This document shows, piece by piece, positions 1 to 10,884 of a DNA stretch of 64,000 nucleotides; position 1 is the first letter of the stretch; every line of letters begins with the position of its first letter. The DNA lies in assembly GCF_029227915.1 (NCBI RefSeq), contig NC_079879.1:28588501-28652500 (forward strand). The letters run 5' to 3'. Position numbers and translations under genes: made by a program. Under the pieces are notes generated by a model that saw nothing but the letters and a program-made list of their open reading frames with translations, was not told where the DNA came from and made no database searches. The DNA comes from Hydractinia symbiolongicarpus (lineage: Eukaryota; Cnidaria; Hydrozoa; Anthoathecata; Hydractiniidae).

Positions 1-974
1 TCGTTTGCCGGCGATTAAACCACTTTCATTAAGCGTCTCATCAAAAATGAAAACATTTCTGAAAACTACAAGTATCATGCGTTTTAGTGGTGAAAAAATA
101 ATTTAAAAAATCGTTCGGGAAATGAGTTTACTCCCTGGGTACTTTCTTTGTATACTTTTGACTATACGGGCCGAGTCGGGGATTTACGGGAAGTCGCGGG
201 TTTTCGTTTGCCGGCGATTAAACTTCTTTTATTCAGCGTGTCATCAAAAATGAAAACATTTTTAAAAACTACAAGTCTTATGGGCTTTAGTGGTGAAATA
301 ATAATTTTAAATAATCGTTCGGGAAATGAGTTTACACCCTGGGTACTTTCTTTGTATACTTTTGACTTTACAGGCCGAGTCCGGGATTTACGGGAAATCG
401 CAGGTTTTCGTTTGCCGGCGATTAAACTTCTTTTATTCAGCGTCTCATCAAAAATGAAAACAAGTTTGAAGACTACAAGTCTCATGCGTTTTAGTGGTGA
501 AAAAATAATTTAAAAAATCGTTCGGGAAATGAGTTTACTCCCTGGGTACTTTCTTTGTATACTTTTGACTATACAGGCCAAGCACGGGATTTACGGGAAA
601 TCGCGGGTTTTCGTTTGCCGGCGATTAAACCACTTTCATTAAGCGTCTCATCAAAAATGAAAACATTTCTGAAAACTACAAGTCTCATGCGTTTTAGTGG
701 TGAAAAAATAATTTAAAAAATCGTTCGGGAAATGAGTTTACTCCCTGGGTACTTTCTTTGTATACTTTTGACTATACGGGCCGAGTCCGGGATTTACGGG
801 AAATCGCGGGTTTTCGTTTGCCGGCGATTAAACTTCTTTTATTCAGCGTCTCATCAAAAATGAAAACATTTTTAAAAACTACAAGTCTCATGCGTTTTAG
901 TGGTGAAAAAATAATTTAAAAAATCGTTCGGGAAATGAGTTTACTCCCTGGGTACTTTCTTTGTATACTTTTGA
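1..974 (+). repeat. Mixed P and Q monomers, left edge of window
   Basis: About five monomers lie before the first clear higher-order block. Monomers with CACTTTCATTAAG (subfamily P) are mixed with monomers carrying TTCTTTTATTCAG (subfamily Q). The copy near 232 has CAGCGTGTCATC, a variant I see again only near 61908. One monomer ends with an extra base near 304 (ATTTTAAATAATCG), giving a 204-bp spacing. No gene is seen. The array runs off the left edge. Confidence 0.85.
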
Positions 975-979
975 CTATA

Positions 980-992
980 CGGGCCAAGCCCG
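980..992 (+). other. Example of the CGGGC-CAA-GCCCG hairpin
   Basis: A perfect 5-bp GC stem with a 3-nt loop is found in every CCAAGCCC monomer. The alternative CCGAGTCC monomers read CGGGC-CGA-GTCCG, which would leave a G-U wobble in RNA. CGGGCAAAGCCCG monomers also keep a perfect stem. The structure is visible in sequence; any function is speculative. Confidence 0.6.
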
Positions 993-1013
993 GGATTTAC
1001 GGGAAATCGCGGG
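981..1013 (+). other. Example of a four-run GGG tract, possible G-quadruplex
   Basis: GGG runs lie at 981, 992, 1001 and 1011, with loops of 8, 6 and 7 nt. Monomers with TCGCGGG have all four runs; those with TCGCAGG lose the fourth. The first loop exceeds the strict 7-nt rule, so this fits only a relaxed quadruplex definition. It overlaps the GC hairpin, with which it would compete. Confidence 0.5.
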
Positions 1014-1259
1014 TTTTCGTTTGCCGGCGATTAAACCACTTTCATTAAGCGTCTCATCAAAAATGAAAACATTTTTAAAAACTACAAGTCTCACGGGCTT
1101 TAGTGGTGAAATAATAATTTAAATAATCGTTCGGGAAATGAGTTTACACCCTGGGTACTTTCTTTGTATACTTTTGACTATACGGGCCGAGTCCGGGATT
1201 TACGGGAAATCGCAGGTTTTCGTTTGCCGGCGATTAAACTTCTTTTATTCAGCGTCTCA

Positions 1260-1281
1260 TCAAAAATGAAAACATTTTTGA
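1260..1281 (+). other. Example of the conserved A/T hairpin in the monomer
   Basis: TCAAAAATG (1260-1268) is the exact reverse complement of CATTTTTGA (1273-1281), with AAAA as loop. Monomers with CATTTTTGAAAAC keep the full 9-bp stem. Those with CATTTTTAAAAAC keep 7 bp. P monomers (CATTTCTG) and ACAATTTTG monomers have mismatches. Whether it forms a cruciform or RNA hairpin is not known. Confidence 0.7.
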
Positions 1282-1327
1282 AAACTACAATTCTCATGCG
1301 TTGTAGTGGTGAAAAAATAAATTAAAA

Positions 1328-2543
1328 AATCGTTCGGGAAATAAGTTTACTCCCTGGGTACTTTCTTTGTATACTTTTGAGTATACGTGCCGAGTCCGGG
1401 ATTTACGCAAATCGCAGGTTTTTGTTTGCCGGCAATTAAACTTCTTTTATTCAGCGTCTCATCAAAAATGAAAACATTTTTGATAACTACAAAACTCATG
1501 CGTTTTGGGGGGGAAAGTAATATAAAAAATCGTTCGGGAAATGAGTTTACTCCCTGGGTACTTTCTTTGTATACTTTTGACTATACGGGCCGAGTCCGGG
1601 ATTTACGGGGAGTCGCGGGTTTTCGTTTGCCGGCGATTAAACTTCTTTTATTCAGCGTCTCATCAAAAATGAAAACATTTTTGAAAACTACAAGTCTCAT
1701 GCGTTTTAGTGGTGAAAACATAATTTAAAAAATCGTTTTGGAAATGAGTTTACTCACAGGGTACTTTCTTTGTATACATTCGACTATACGGGCCAAGCCC
1801 GGGATTTACGGGAAATCGCGGGTTTTCGTTTGCCGGCGATTAAACCACTTTCATTAAGCGTCTCATCAAAAATGAAAACATTTCTGAAAACTACAAGTAT
1901 CATGCGTTTTAGTGGTGAAAAAATAATTTAAAAATTCGTTCGGGAAATGAGTTTACTCCCTGGGTACTTTCTTTGTATACATTTGACTATACGGGCCAAG
2001 CCCGGGATTTACGGGAAATCGCGGGTTTTCGTTTGCCGGCGATTAAACCACTTTCATTAAGCGTCTCATCAAAAATGAAAACATTTCTGAAAACTACAAG
2101 TCTCATGCGTTTTAGTGGTGAAAAAAATAATTTAAAAAATCGTTCGGGAAATGAGTTTACTCCCTGGGTACTTTCTTTGTATACTTTTGACTATACGGCC
2201 CGAGTCCGGGATTTACGGGAAATCGCGGGTTTTCGTTTGCCGGCGATTAAACTTCTTTTATTCAGCGTCTCATCAAAAATGAAAACATTTATAAAAACTA
2301 CAAGTCTCATGGGCTTTAGTGGTGAAATAATAATTTAAAAAATCGTTTGGGAAGTTAGTTTACTCCCTGGGTACTTTCTTTGTATACTTTTGACTATACG
2401 GGCCGAGTCCGGGATTTACGGGAAATCGCAGGTTTTCGTTTGCCGGCGATTAAACTTCTTTTATTCAGCGTCTCATCAAAAATTAAAACATTTTTGAAAA
2501 CTACAATTCTCATGCGTTGTAGTGGTGAAAAAATAAATTAAAA
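1328..2543 (+). repeat. 6-mer higher-order unit (1216 bp), copy 1
   Basis: Six distinguishable monomers in order: (1) G7 type with GAGTATACGTG, TTTACGCAAATCG and seven G at 1507-1513; (2) ACGGGGAGTCGCGGG with GAAAACATAATT; (3) CGTTTTGG, CTCACAGGG, TACATTCGAC, P type, AGTATCATG; (4) P type with an extra A (GAAAAAAATAATT); (5) Q type with CATTTATAAAAAC and ATGGGCTTT; (6) GTTTGGGAAGTTAG, AATTCTCATGCGTTGTAG, ending AAATAAATT. The same order recurs at 2544, 4569 and 5785. Confidence 0.9.
1507..1513 (+). other. Seven-G run defining the G7 monomer subfamily
   Basis: GCGTTTT followed by seven G replaces GCGTTTTAGTGG in G7 monomers. Copies start at 1507, 2723, 3939, 4748, 5964, 7180, 9613, 10828, 11840, 13868 (eight G), 14476, 15489, 18531 and 19544. 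It is linked to GAGTATACGTG and GCCGGCAATTAAAC in the same monomer. None is seen right of 19.6 kb. Confidence 0.85.
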
Positions 2544-3759
2544 AATCGTTCGGGAAATAAGTTTACTCCCTGGGTACTTTCTTTGTATACTTTTGAGTAT
2601 ACGTGCCGAGTCCGGGATTTACGCAAATCGCAGGTTTTTGTTTGCCGGCAATTAAACTTCTTTTATTCAGCGTCTCATCAAAAATGAAAACATTTTTGAT
2701 AACTACAAAACTCATGCGTTTTGGGGGGGAAAGTAATATAAAAAATCGTTCGGGAAATGAGTTTACTCCCTGGGTACTTTCTTTGTATACTTTTGACTAT
2801 ACGGGCCGAGTCCGGGATTTACGGGGAGTCGCGGGTTTTCGTTTGCCGGCGATTAAACTTCTTTTATTCAGCGTCTCATCAAAAATGAAAACATTTTTGA
2901 AAACTACAAGTCTCATGCGTTTTAGTGGTGAAAACATAATTTAAAAAATCGTTTTGGAAATGAGTTTACTCACAGGGTACTTTCTTTGTATACATTCGAC
3001 TATACGGGCCAAGCCCGGGATTTACGGGAAATCGCGGGTTTTCGTTTGCCGGCGATTAAACCACTTTCATTAAGCGTCTCATCAAAAATGAAAACATTTC
3101 TGAAAACTACAAGTATCATGCGTTTTAGTGGTGAAAAAATAATTTAAAAATTCGTTCGGGAAATGAGTTTACTCCCTGGGTACTTTCTTTGTATACTTTT
3201 GACTATACGGGCCAAGCCCGGGATTTACGGGAAATCGCGGGTTTTCGTTTGCCGGCGATTAAACCACTTTCATTAAGCGTCTCATCAAAAATGAAAACAT
3301 TTCTGAAAACTACAAGTCTCATGCGTTTTAGTGGTGAAAAAAATAATTTAAAAAATCGTTCGGGAAATGAGTTTACTCCCTGGGTACTTTCTTTGTATAC
3401 TTTTGACTATACGGGCCGAGTCCGGGATTTACGGGAAATCGCGGGTTTTCGTTTGCCGGCGATTAAACTTCTTTTATTCAGCGTCTCATCAAAAATGAAA
3501 ACATTTATAAAAACTACAAGTCTCATGGGCTTTAGTGGTGAAATAATAATTTAAAAAATCGTTTGGGAAGTTAGTTTACTCCCTGGGTACTTTCTTTGTA
3601 TACTTTTGACTATACGGGCCGAGTCCGGGATTTACGGGAAATCGCAGGTTTTCGTTTGCCGGCGATTAAACTTCTTTTATTCAGCGTCTCATCAAAAATG
3701 AAAACATTTTTGAAAACTACAATTCTCATGCGTTGTAGTGGTGAAAAAATAAATTAAAA
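2544..3759 (+). repeat. 6-mer higher-order unit (1216 bp), copy 2
   Basis: Same six-monomer order as 1328-2543, with the seven-G run at 2723. It differs at a few positions: TATACTTTTGAC instead of TATACATTTGAC in monomer 4 (near 3192), and AAAAATGAAAAC instead of AAAAATTAAAAC in monomer 6 (near 3698). Confidence 0.9.
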
Positions 3760-4568
3760 AATCGTTCGGGAAATAAGTTTACTCCCTGGGTACTTTCTTT
3801 GTATACTTTTGAGTATACGTGCCGAGTCCGGGATTTACGCAAATCGCAGGTTTTTGTTTGCCGGCAATTAAACTTCTTTTATTCAGCGTCTCATCAAAAA
3901 TGAAAACATTTTTGATAACTACAAAACTCATGCGTTTTGGGGGGGAAAGTAATATAAAAAATCGTTCGGGAAATGAGTTTACTCCCTGGGTACTTTCTTT
4001 GTATACTTTTGACTATACGGGCCGAGTCCGGGATTTACGGGGAGTCGCGGGTTTTCGTTTGCCGGCGATTAAACTTCTTTTATTCGGCGTCTCATCAAAA
4101 ATGAAAACATTTTTGAAAACTACAAGTCTCATGCGTTTTATTGGTGAAAACATAATTTAAAAAATCGTTTTGGAAATGAGTTTACTCACAGGGTACTTTC
4201 TTTGTACACATTCGACTATACGGGCCAAGCCCGGGATTTACGGGAAATCGCGGGTTTTCGTTTGCCGGCGATTAAACCACTTTCATTAAGCGTCTCATCA
4301 AAAATGAAAACATTTTTAAAAACTACAAGTCTCACGGGCTTTAGTGGTGAAATAATAATTTAAATAATCGTTCGGGAAATGAGTTTACACCCTGGGTACT
4401 TTCTTTGTATACTTTTGACTATACGGGCCGAGTCCGGGATTTACGGGAAATCGCAGGTTTTCGTTTGCCGGCGATTAAACTTCTTTTATTCAGCGTCTCA
4501 TCAAAAATGAAAACATTTTTGAAAACTACAATTCTCATGCGTTGTAGTGGTGAAAAAATAAATTAAAA
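3760..4568 (+). repeat. Contracted 4-mer version of the unit (809 bp)
   Basis: Monomers 1 and 2 of the 6-mer are followed by a variant monomer 3 (TTTGTACACATTCGAC near 4201) that changes to TTTTTAAAAAC and CTCACGGGCTTT, and then by a monomer-6-like unit with TTTACACCC. Two monomers' worth of sequence (about 407 bp) are missing relative to the flanking 6-mers. The simplest reading is a hybrid formed by unequal exchange within the unit. Confidence 0.85.
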
Positions 4569-5784
4569 AATCGTTCGGGAAATAAGTTTACTCCCTGGGT
4601 ACTTTCTTTGTATACTTTTGAGTATACGTGCCGAGTCCGGGATTTACGCAAATCGCAGGTTTTTGTTTGCCGGCAATTAAACTTCTTTTATTCAGCGTCT
4701 CATCAAAAATGAAAACATTTTTGATAACTACAAAACTCATGCGTTTTGGGGGGGAAAGTAATATAAAAAATCGTTCGGGAAATGAGTTTACTCCCTGGGT
4801 ACTTTCTTTGTATACTTTTGACTATACGGGCCGAGTCCGGGATTTACGGGGAGTCGCGGGTTTTCGTTTGCCGGCGATTAAACTTCTTTTATTCAGCGTC
4901 TCATCAAAAATGAAAACATTTTTGAAAACTACAAGTCTCATGCGTTTTAGTGGTGAAAACATAATTTAAAAAATCGTTTTGGAAATGAGTTTACTCACAG
5001 GGTACTTTCTTTGTATACATTCGACTATACGGGCCAAGCCCGGGATTTACGGGAAATCGCGGGTTTTCGTTTGCCGGCGATTAAACCACTTTCATTAAGC
5101 GTCTCATCAAAAATGAAAACATTTCTGAAAACTACAAGTATCATGCGTTTTAGTGGTGAAAAAATAATTTAAAAATTCGTTCGGGAAATGAGTTTACTCC
5201 CTGGGTACTTTCTTTGTATACATTTGACTATACGGGCCAAGCCCGGGATTTACGGGAAATCGCGGGTTTTCGTTTGCCGGCGATTAAACCACTTTCATTA
5301 AGCGTCTCATCAAAAATGAAAACATTTCTGAAAACTACAAGTCTCATGCGTTTTAGTGGTGAAAAAAATAATTTAAAAAATCGTTCGGGAAATGAGTTTA
5401 CTCCCTGGGTACTTTCTTTGTATACTTTTGACTATACGGGCCGAGTCCGGGATTTACGGGAAATCGCGGGTTTTCGTTTGCCGGCGATTAAACTTCTTTT
5501 ATTCAGCGTCTCATCAAAAATGAAAACATTTATAAAAACTACAAGTCTCATGGGCTTTAGTGGTGAAATAATAATTTAAAAAATCGTTTGGGAAGTTAGT
5601 TTACTCCCTGGGTACTTTCTTTGTATACTTTTGACTATACGGGCCGAGTCCGGGATTTACGGGAAATCGCAGGTTTTCGTTTGCCGGCGATTAAACTTCT
5701 TTTATTCAGCGTCTCATCAAAAATTAAAACATTTTTGAAAACTACAATTCTCATGCGTTGTAGTGGTGAAAAAATAAATTAAAA
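4569..5784 (+). repeat. 6-mer higher-order unit (1216 bp), copy 3
   Basis: Partner of 1328-2543 at the 3241-bp offset, with the seven-G run at 4748 and the shared AAAAATTAAAAC near 5719. It carries G at 5440 where copy 1 has C. Confidence 0.9.
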
Positions 5785-7000
5785 AATCGTTCGGGAAATA
5801 AGTTTACTCCCTGGGTACTTTCTTTGTATACTTTTGAGTATACGTGCCGAGTCCGGGATTTACGCAAATCGCAGGTTTTTGTTTGCCGGCAATTAAACTT
5901 CTTTTATTCAGCGTCTCATCAAAAATGAAAACATTTTTGATAACTACAAAACTCATGCGTTTTGGGGGGGAAAGTAATATAAAAAATCGTTCGGGAAATG
6001 AGTTTACTCCCTGGGTACTTTCTTTGTATACTTTTGACTATACGGGCCGAGTCCGGGATTTACGGGGAGTCGCGGGTTTTCGTTTGCCGGCGATTAAACT
6101 TCTTTTATTCAGCGTCTCATCAAAAATGAAAACATTTTTGAAAACTACAAGTCTCATGCGTTTTAGTGGTGAAAACATAATTTAAAAAATCGTTTTGGAA
6201 ATGAGTTTACTCACAGGGTACTTTCTTTGTATACATTCGACTATACGGGCCAAGCCCGGGATTTACGGGAAATCGCGGGTTTTCGTTTGCCGGCGATTAA
6301 ACCACTTTCATTAAGCGTCTCATCAAAAATGAAAACATTTCTGAAAACTACAAGTATCATGCGTTTTAGTGGTGAAAAAATAATTTAAAAATTCGTTCGG
6401 GAAATGAGTTTACTCCCTGGGTACTTTCTTTGTATACTTTTGACTATACTGGCCAAGCCCGGGATTTACGGGAAATCGCGGGTTTTCGTTTGCCGGCGAT
6501 TAAACCACTTTCATTAAGCGTCTCATCAAAAATGAAAACATTTCTGAAAACTACAAGTCTCATGCGTTTTAGTGGTGAAAAAAATAATTTAAAAAATCGT
6601 TCGGGAAATGAGTTTACTCCCTGGGTACTTTCTTTGTATACTTTTGACTATACGGGCCGAGTCCGGGATTTACGGGAAATCGCGGGTTTTCGTTTGCCGG
6701 CGATTAAACTTCTTTTATTCAGCGTCTCATCAAAAATGAAAACATTTATAAAAACTACAAGTCTCATGGGCTTTAGTGGTGAAATAATAATTTAAAAAAT
6801 CGTTTGGGAAGTTAGTTTACTCCCTGGGTACTTTCTTTGTATACTTTTGACTATACGGGCCGAGTCCGGGATTTACGGGAAATCGCAGGTTTTCGTTTGC
6901 CGGCGATTAAACTTCTTTTATTCAGCGTCTCATCAAAAATGAAAACATTTTTGAAAACTACAATTCTCATGCGTTGTAGTGGTGAAAAAATAAATTAAAA
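5785..7000 (+). repeat. 6-mer higher-order unit (1216 bp), copy 4
   Basis: Partner of 2544-3759 at the 3241-bp offset, with the seven-G run at 5964. It has a private CTATACTGGCCAAG (T at 6450). Confidence 0.9.
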
Positions 7001-7610
7001 AATCGTTCGGGAAATAAGTTTACTCCCTGGGTACTTTCTTTGTATACTTTTGAGTATACGTGCCGAGTCCGGGATTTACGCAAATCGCAGGTTTTTGTTT
7101 GCCGGCAATTAAACTTCTTTTATTCAGCGTCTCATCAAAAATGAAAACATTTTTGATAACTACAAAACTCATGCGTTTTGGGGGGGAAAGTAATATAAAA
7201 AATCGTTCGGGAAATGAGTTTACTCCCTGGGTACTTTCTTTGTATACTTTTGACTATACGGGCCGAGTCCGGGATTTACGGGGAGTCGCGGGTTTTCGTT
7301 TGCCGGCGATTAAACTTCTTTTATTCAGCGTCTCATCAAAAATGAAAACATTTTTGAAAACTACAAGTCTCATGCGTTTTATTGGTGAAAACATAATTTA
7401 AAAAATCGTTTTGGAAATGAGTTTACTCACAGGGTACTTTCTTTGTACACATTCGACTATACGGGCCAAGCCCGGGATTTACGGGAAATCGCGGGTTTTC
7501 GTTTGCCGGCGATTAAACCACTTTCATTAAGCGTCTCATCAAAAATGAAAACATTTCTGAAAACTACAAGTATCATGCGTTTTAGTGGTGAAAAAATAAT
7601 TTAAAAATTC
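7001..7610 (+). repeat. Partial 6-mer unit (three monomers), copy 5
   Basis: Monomers 1-3 of the unit are present (seven-G run at 7180; TTTGTACACATTCGAC near 7442; AGTATCATG near 7571). The order then breaks: the next monomer has AAATAAGTTTACTCACTGGG and CTTTCCTTG, a type that characterises 7.6-20.6 kb. Confidence 0.85.
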
Positions 7611-8454
7611 GTTCGGGAAATAAGTTTACTCACTGGGTACTTTCCTTGTATACTTTTGACTATACGGGCCGAGTCCGGGATTTACAGGAAATCGCAGGTT
7701 TCCGTTTGCCGGCGATTAAACCACTTTCATTAAGCGTCTCATCAAAAATGAAAACATTTCTGAAAACTACAAGTCTCATGCGTTTTAGTGGTGAAAAAAT
7801 AATTTAAAAATTCGTTCGGGAAATAAGTTTACTCACTGGGTACTTTCCTAGTATACTTTTGACTATACGGACCAAGCCCCGGATTTACGGGAAATCGCGG
7901 GTTTTGGTTTGCCGGCGATTAAACCACTTTCATTAAGCGTCTCATCAAAAATGAAAACATTTCTGAAAACTACATGTCTCATGCGTTTTAGTGGTGAAAA
8001 AATAATTTAAAAAATCGTTCGGGAAATGAGTTTACTCCCTGGGTACTTTCTTTGTATACTTTTGACTATACGGGCCGAGTCCGGGATTTACGGGAAATCG
8101 CGGGTTTTTGTTTGCCGGCGATTAAACTTCTTTTATTCAGCGTCTCATCAAAAATGAAAACATTTTTAAAAACTACAAGTCTCATGGGCTTTAGTGTTGA
8201 AATAATAATTTAAAAAATCGTTTGGGAAGTTAGTTTACTCCCTGGGTACTTTCTTTGTATACTTTTGACTATACGGGCCGAGTCCGGGATTTACGGGAAA
8301 TCGCAGGTTTTCGTTTGCCTGCGATTAAACTTCTTTTATTCAGCGCCTCATCAAAAATGAAAACATTTTTAAAAACTACAAGTCTCATGGGCGTTAGTGG
8401 TGAAACAATAATTTAAAAAATCGTTTGGGAAATGAGTTTACTTCCTGGGTACTT
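7611..8454 (+). repeat. Mixed P and Q monomers between blocks
   Basis: About four monomers without a repeated order. Two P monomers carry the AAATAAGTTTACTCACTGGG/CTTTCC variant (near 7620 and 7824), followed by Q monomers with ATGGGCTTT or ATGGGCGTT. Odd single changes include TTTAGTGTTGAAATAATA near 8193 and CAGCGCCTCATC near 8341. No gene is seen. Confidence 0.8.
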
Positions 8455-9669
8455 TCTTTGTATACTTTTGACTCTACGGGCCGAGTCCGGGATTTACGGG
8501 AAATCGCAGGTTTTCGTTTGCTGGCGATTAAACTTCTTTTATTCAGCGTCTCATCAAAAATGAAAACATTTTTGAAAACTACAAGTCTCATGCGTTTTAG
8601 TGGTGAAATAATAATTTAAATAATCTTTCGGGAAATGAGTTTACACCCTGGGTACTTTCTTTGTATACTTTTGACTTTACAGGCCGAGTCCGGAATTTAC
8701 GGGAAATCGCAGGTTTTCGTTTCCGGCGATTAAACTTCTTTTATTCAGGGTCTCATCAAAAATGAAAACAAGTTTGAAGACTACAAGTCTCATGCGTTTT
8801 AGTGGTGAAAAAATAATTTAAAAAATCGTTCGGGAAATTAGTTTACTCCCTGGGTACTTTCTTTGTATACTTTTGACTATACGGGCCAAGCCCGGGATTT
8901 ACGGGAAATCGCGGGTTTTCGTTTGCCGGCGGTTAAACCACTTTCATTAAGCGTCTCATCAAAAATGAAAACATTTCTGAAAACTACAAGTCTCATGCGT
9001 TTTAGTGGTGAAAAAATAATTTAAAAAATCGTTCGGGAAATGAGTTTACTCCCTGGGTACTTTCTTTGTATACTTTTGACTATACGGGCCGAGTCCGGGA
9101 TTTACGGGAAATCGCGGGTTTTCGTTTGCCGGCGATTAAAATTCTTTTATTCAGCGTCTCATCAAAAATGAAAAAATTTTTAAAAACTACAAGTCTCATG
9201 GGCTTTAGTGGTGAAATAATAATTTAAAAAATCGTTTGGGAAGTTAGTTTACTCCCTGGGTACTTTCTTTGTATACTTTTGACTATACGGGCCGAGTCCG
9301 GGATTTACGGGAAATCGCAGGTTTTCGTTTGCCGGCGATTAAACTTCTTTTATTCAGCGTCTCATCAAAAATGAAAACATTTTTGAAAACTACAATTCTC
9401 ATGCGTTTTAGTGGTGAAAAAATAAATTAAAAAATCGTTCGGGAAATAAGTTTACTCCCTGGGTACTTTCTTTGTATACTTTTGAGTATACGTGCCGAGT
9501 CCGGGATTTACGGGAAATCGCAGGTTTTCGTTTGCCGGCAATTAAACTTCTTTTATTCAGCGTCTCATCAAAAATGAAAACATTTTTGAAAACTACAAGT
9601 CTCATGCGTTTTGGGGGGGAAAGTAATACAAAAAATCGTTCGGGAAATGAGTTTACTCCCTGGGTACTT
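8455..9669 (+). repeat. 6-mer unit of a second kind (1215 bp), copy 1
   Basis: This block matches 9670-10884 at a 1215-bp offset. Shared private markers are GACTCTACGGG (8471 and 9686), TAATCTTTCGGG (8621 and 9836), TTTCGTTTCCGGCG (a lost G), TTCAGGGTCTC and TTAAAATTC (9136 and 10351). The unit ends with a G7 monomer (run at 9613-9619). It is a different monomer order from the 6-mer at 1.3-7.6 kb. Confidence 0.85.
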
Positions 9670-10884
9670 TCTTTGTATACTTTTGACTCTACGGGCCGAG
9701 TCCGGGATTTACGGGAAATCGCAGGTTTTCGTTTGCTGGCGATTAAACTTCTTTTATTCAGCGTCTCATCAAAAATGAAAACATTTTTGAAAACTACAAG
9801 TCTCATGCGTTTTAGTGGTGAAATAATAATTTAAATAATCTTTCGGGAAATGAGTTTACACCCTGGGTACTTTCTTTGTATACTTTTGACTTTACAGGCC
9901 GAGTCCGGAATTTACGGGAAATCGCAGGTTTTCGTTTCCGGCGATTAAACTTCTTTTATTCAGGGTCTCATCAAAAATGAAAACAAGTTTGAAGACTACA
10001 AGTCTCATGCGTTTTAGTGGTGAAAAAATAATTTAAAAAATCGTTCGGGAAATTAGTTTACTCCCTGGGTACTTTCTTTGTATACTTTTGACTATACGGG
10101 CCAAGCCCGGGATTTACGGGAAATCGCGGGTTTTCGTTTGCCGGCGGTTAAACCACTTTCATTAAGCGTCTCATCAAAAATGAAAACATTTCTGAAAACT
10201 ACAAGTCTCATGCGTTTTAGTGGTAAAAAAATAATTTAAAAAATCGTTCGGGAAATGAGTTTACTCCCTGGGTACTTTCTTTGTATACTTTTGACTATAC
10301 GGGCCGAGTCCGGGATTTACGGGAAATCGCAGGTTTTCGTTTGCCGGCGATTAAAATTCTTTTATTCAGCGTCTCATCAAAAATGAAAAAATTTTTAAAA
10401 ACTACAAGTCTCATGGGCTTTAGTGGTGAAATAATAATTTAAAAAATCGTTTGGGAAGTTAGTTTACTCCCTGGGTACTTTCTTTGTATACTTTTGACTA
10501 TACGGGCCGAGTCCGGGATTTACGGGAAATCGCAGGTTTTCGTTTGCCGGCGATTAAACTTCTTTTATTCAGCGTCTCATCAAAAATGAAAACATTTTTG
10601 AAAACTACAATTCTCATGCGTTTTAGTGGTGAAAAAATAAATTAAAAAATCGTTCGGGAAATAAGTTTACTCCCTGGGTACTTTCTTTGTATACTTTTGA
10701 GTATACGTGCCGAGTCCGGGATTTACGGGAAATCGCAGGTTTTCGTTTGCCGGCAATTAAACTTCTTTTATTCAGCGTCTCATCAAAAATGAAAACATTT
10801 TTGAAAACTACAAGTCTCATGCGTTTTGGGGGGGAAAGTAATATAAAAAATCGTTCGGGAAATGAGTTTACTCCCTGGGTACTT
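9670..10884 (+). repeat. 6-mer unit of a second kind (1215 bp), copy 2
   Basis: Tandem partner of 8455-9669 with the seven-G run at 10828-10834. Small differences include GGTAAAAAAATAA near 10223 where copy 1 has GGTGAAAAAATAA, and AATATAAAAAATCG where copy 1 has AATACAAAAAATCG. The match ends where this copy goes on with GGCCAAGCCCGGG and a one-base-short TTTACGGAAATCG. Confidence 0.82.

Larger units (their letters stand above)
975..4215 (+). repeat. 16-monomer super-repeat, copy 1 (3241 bp)
   Basis: This block matches the following one at a constant offset of 3241 bp. The order is a two-monomer lead (P, then a Q-type with TTTACACCC), a 6-mer at 1328-2543, a 6-mer at 2544-3759, and the first part of a 4-mer starting at 3760. 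Shared private markers include AAAAATTAAAAC near 2478 and TATACATTTGAC near 1976. Three substitutions separate the copies by eye: 2199 (C, against G at 5440), 3209 (G, against T at 6450) and 4086 (G, against A at 7327). The left boundary lies between TTTGTATACTTTTGAC differences near 966 and identity from about 975. Confidence 0.88.
4216..7456 (+). repeat. 16-monomer super-repeat, copy 2 (3241 bp)
   Basis: This is the tandem partner of the block at 975-4215. Identity actually continues about 100 bp past the formal end, to near 7554, where CATTTCTG replaces CATTTTTA at 4314. The private markers AAAAATTAAAAC (near 5719) and TTTATTGGTGAAAACAT (near 7378, also at 4137) sit at exactly the 3241-bp offset. 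About 99.9% identity over 3.2 kb indicates a recent duplication of a block that was already higher-order. Confidence 0.88.

Noticed and set aside
330-365. GTATAC and TATACTTTTGACTATAC as promoter-like elements
   Set aside because: They recur in every monomer and are not placed before any gene. A TATA-like string in AT-rich repeats is expected by chance.
148-513. A 121-codon open frame on the + strand, and similar frames of 64-121 codons in many monomers
   Set aside because: They are the monomer itself read in one frame. The + frames checked start at TTG or GTG, not ATG. They end at the TAA in TAATTTAAAAAATCG, and span two monomers only where a small indel restores frame. A rough hand tally of recurrent variants gives about 27, 24 and 22 changes at codon positions 3, 1 and 2, so there is no clear third-position bias, and some variants create stops (GAG to TAG). 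I do not call them genes.
9408-9806. A 132-codon open frame on the - strand, the longest seen, and 65-codon copies elsewhere beginning at ATG
   Set aside because: It is the antisense of the same monomers, in a frame whose third positions face those of the + frame. The frame is lost or shifted wherever the monomer has a one-base indel, and the predicted peptide is basic and low in complexity with no family recognised.
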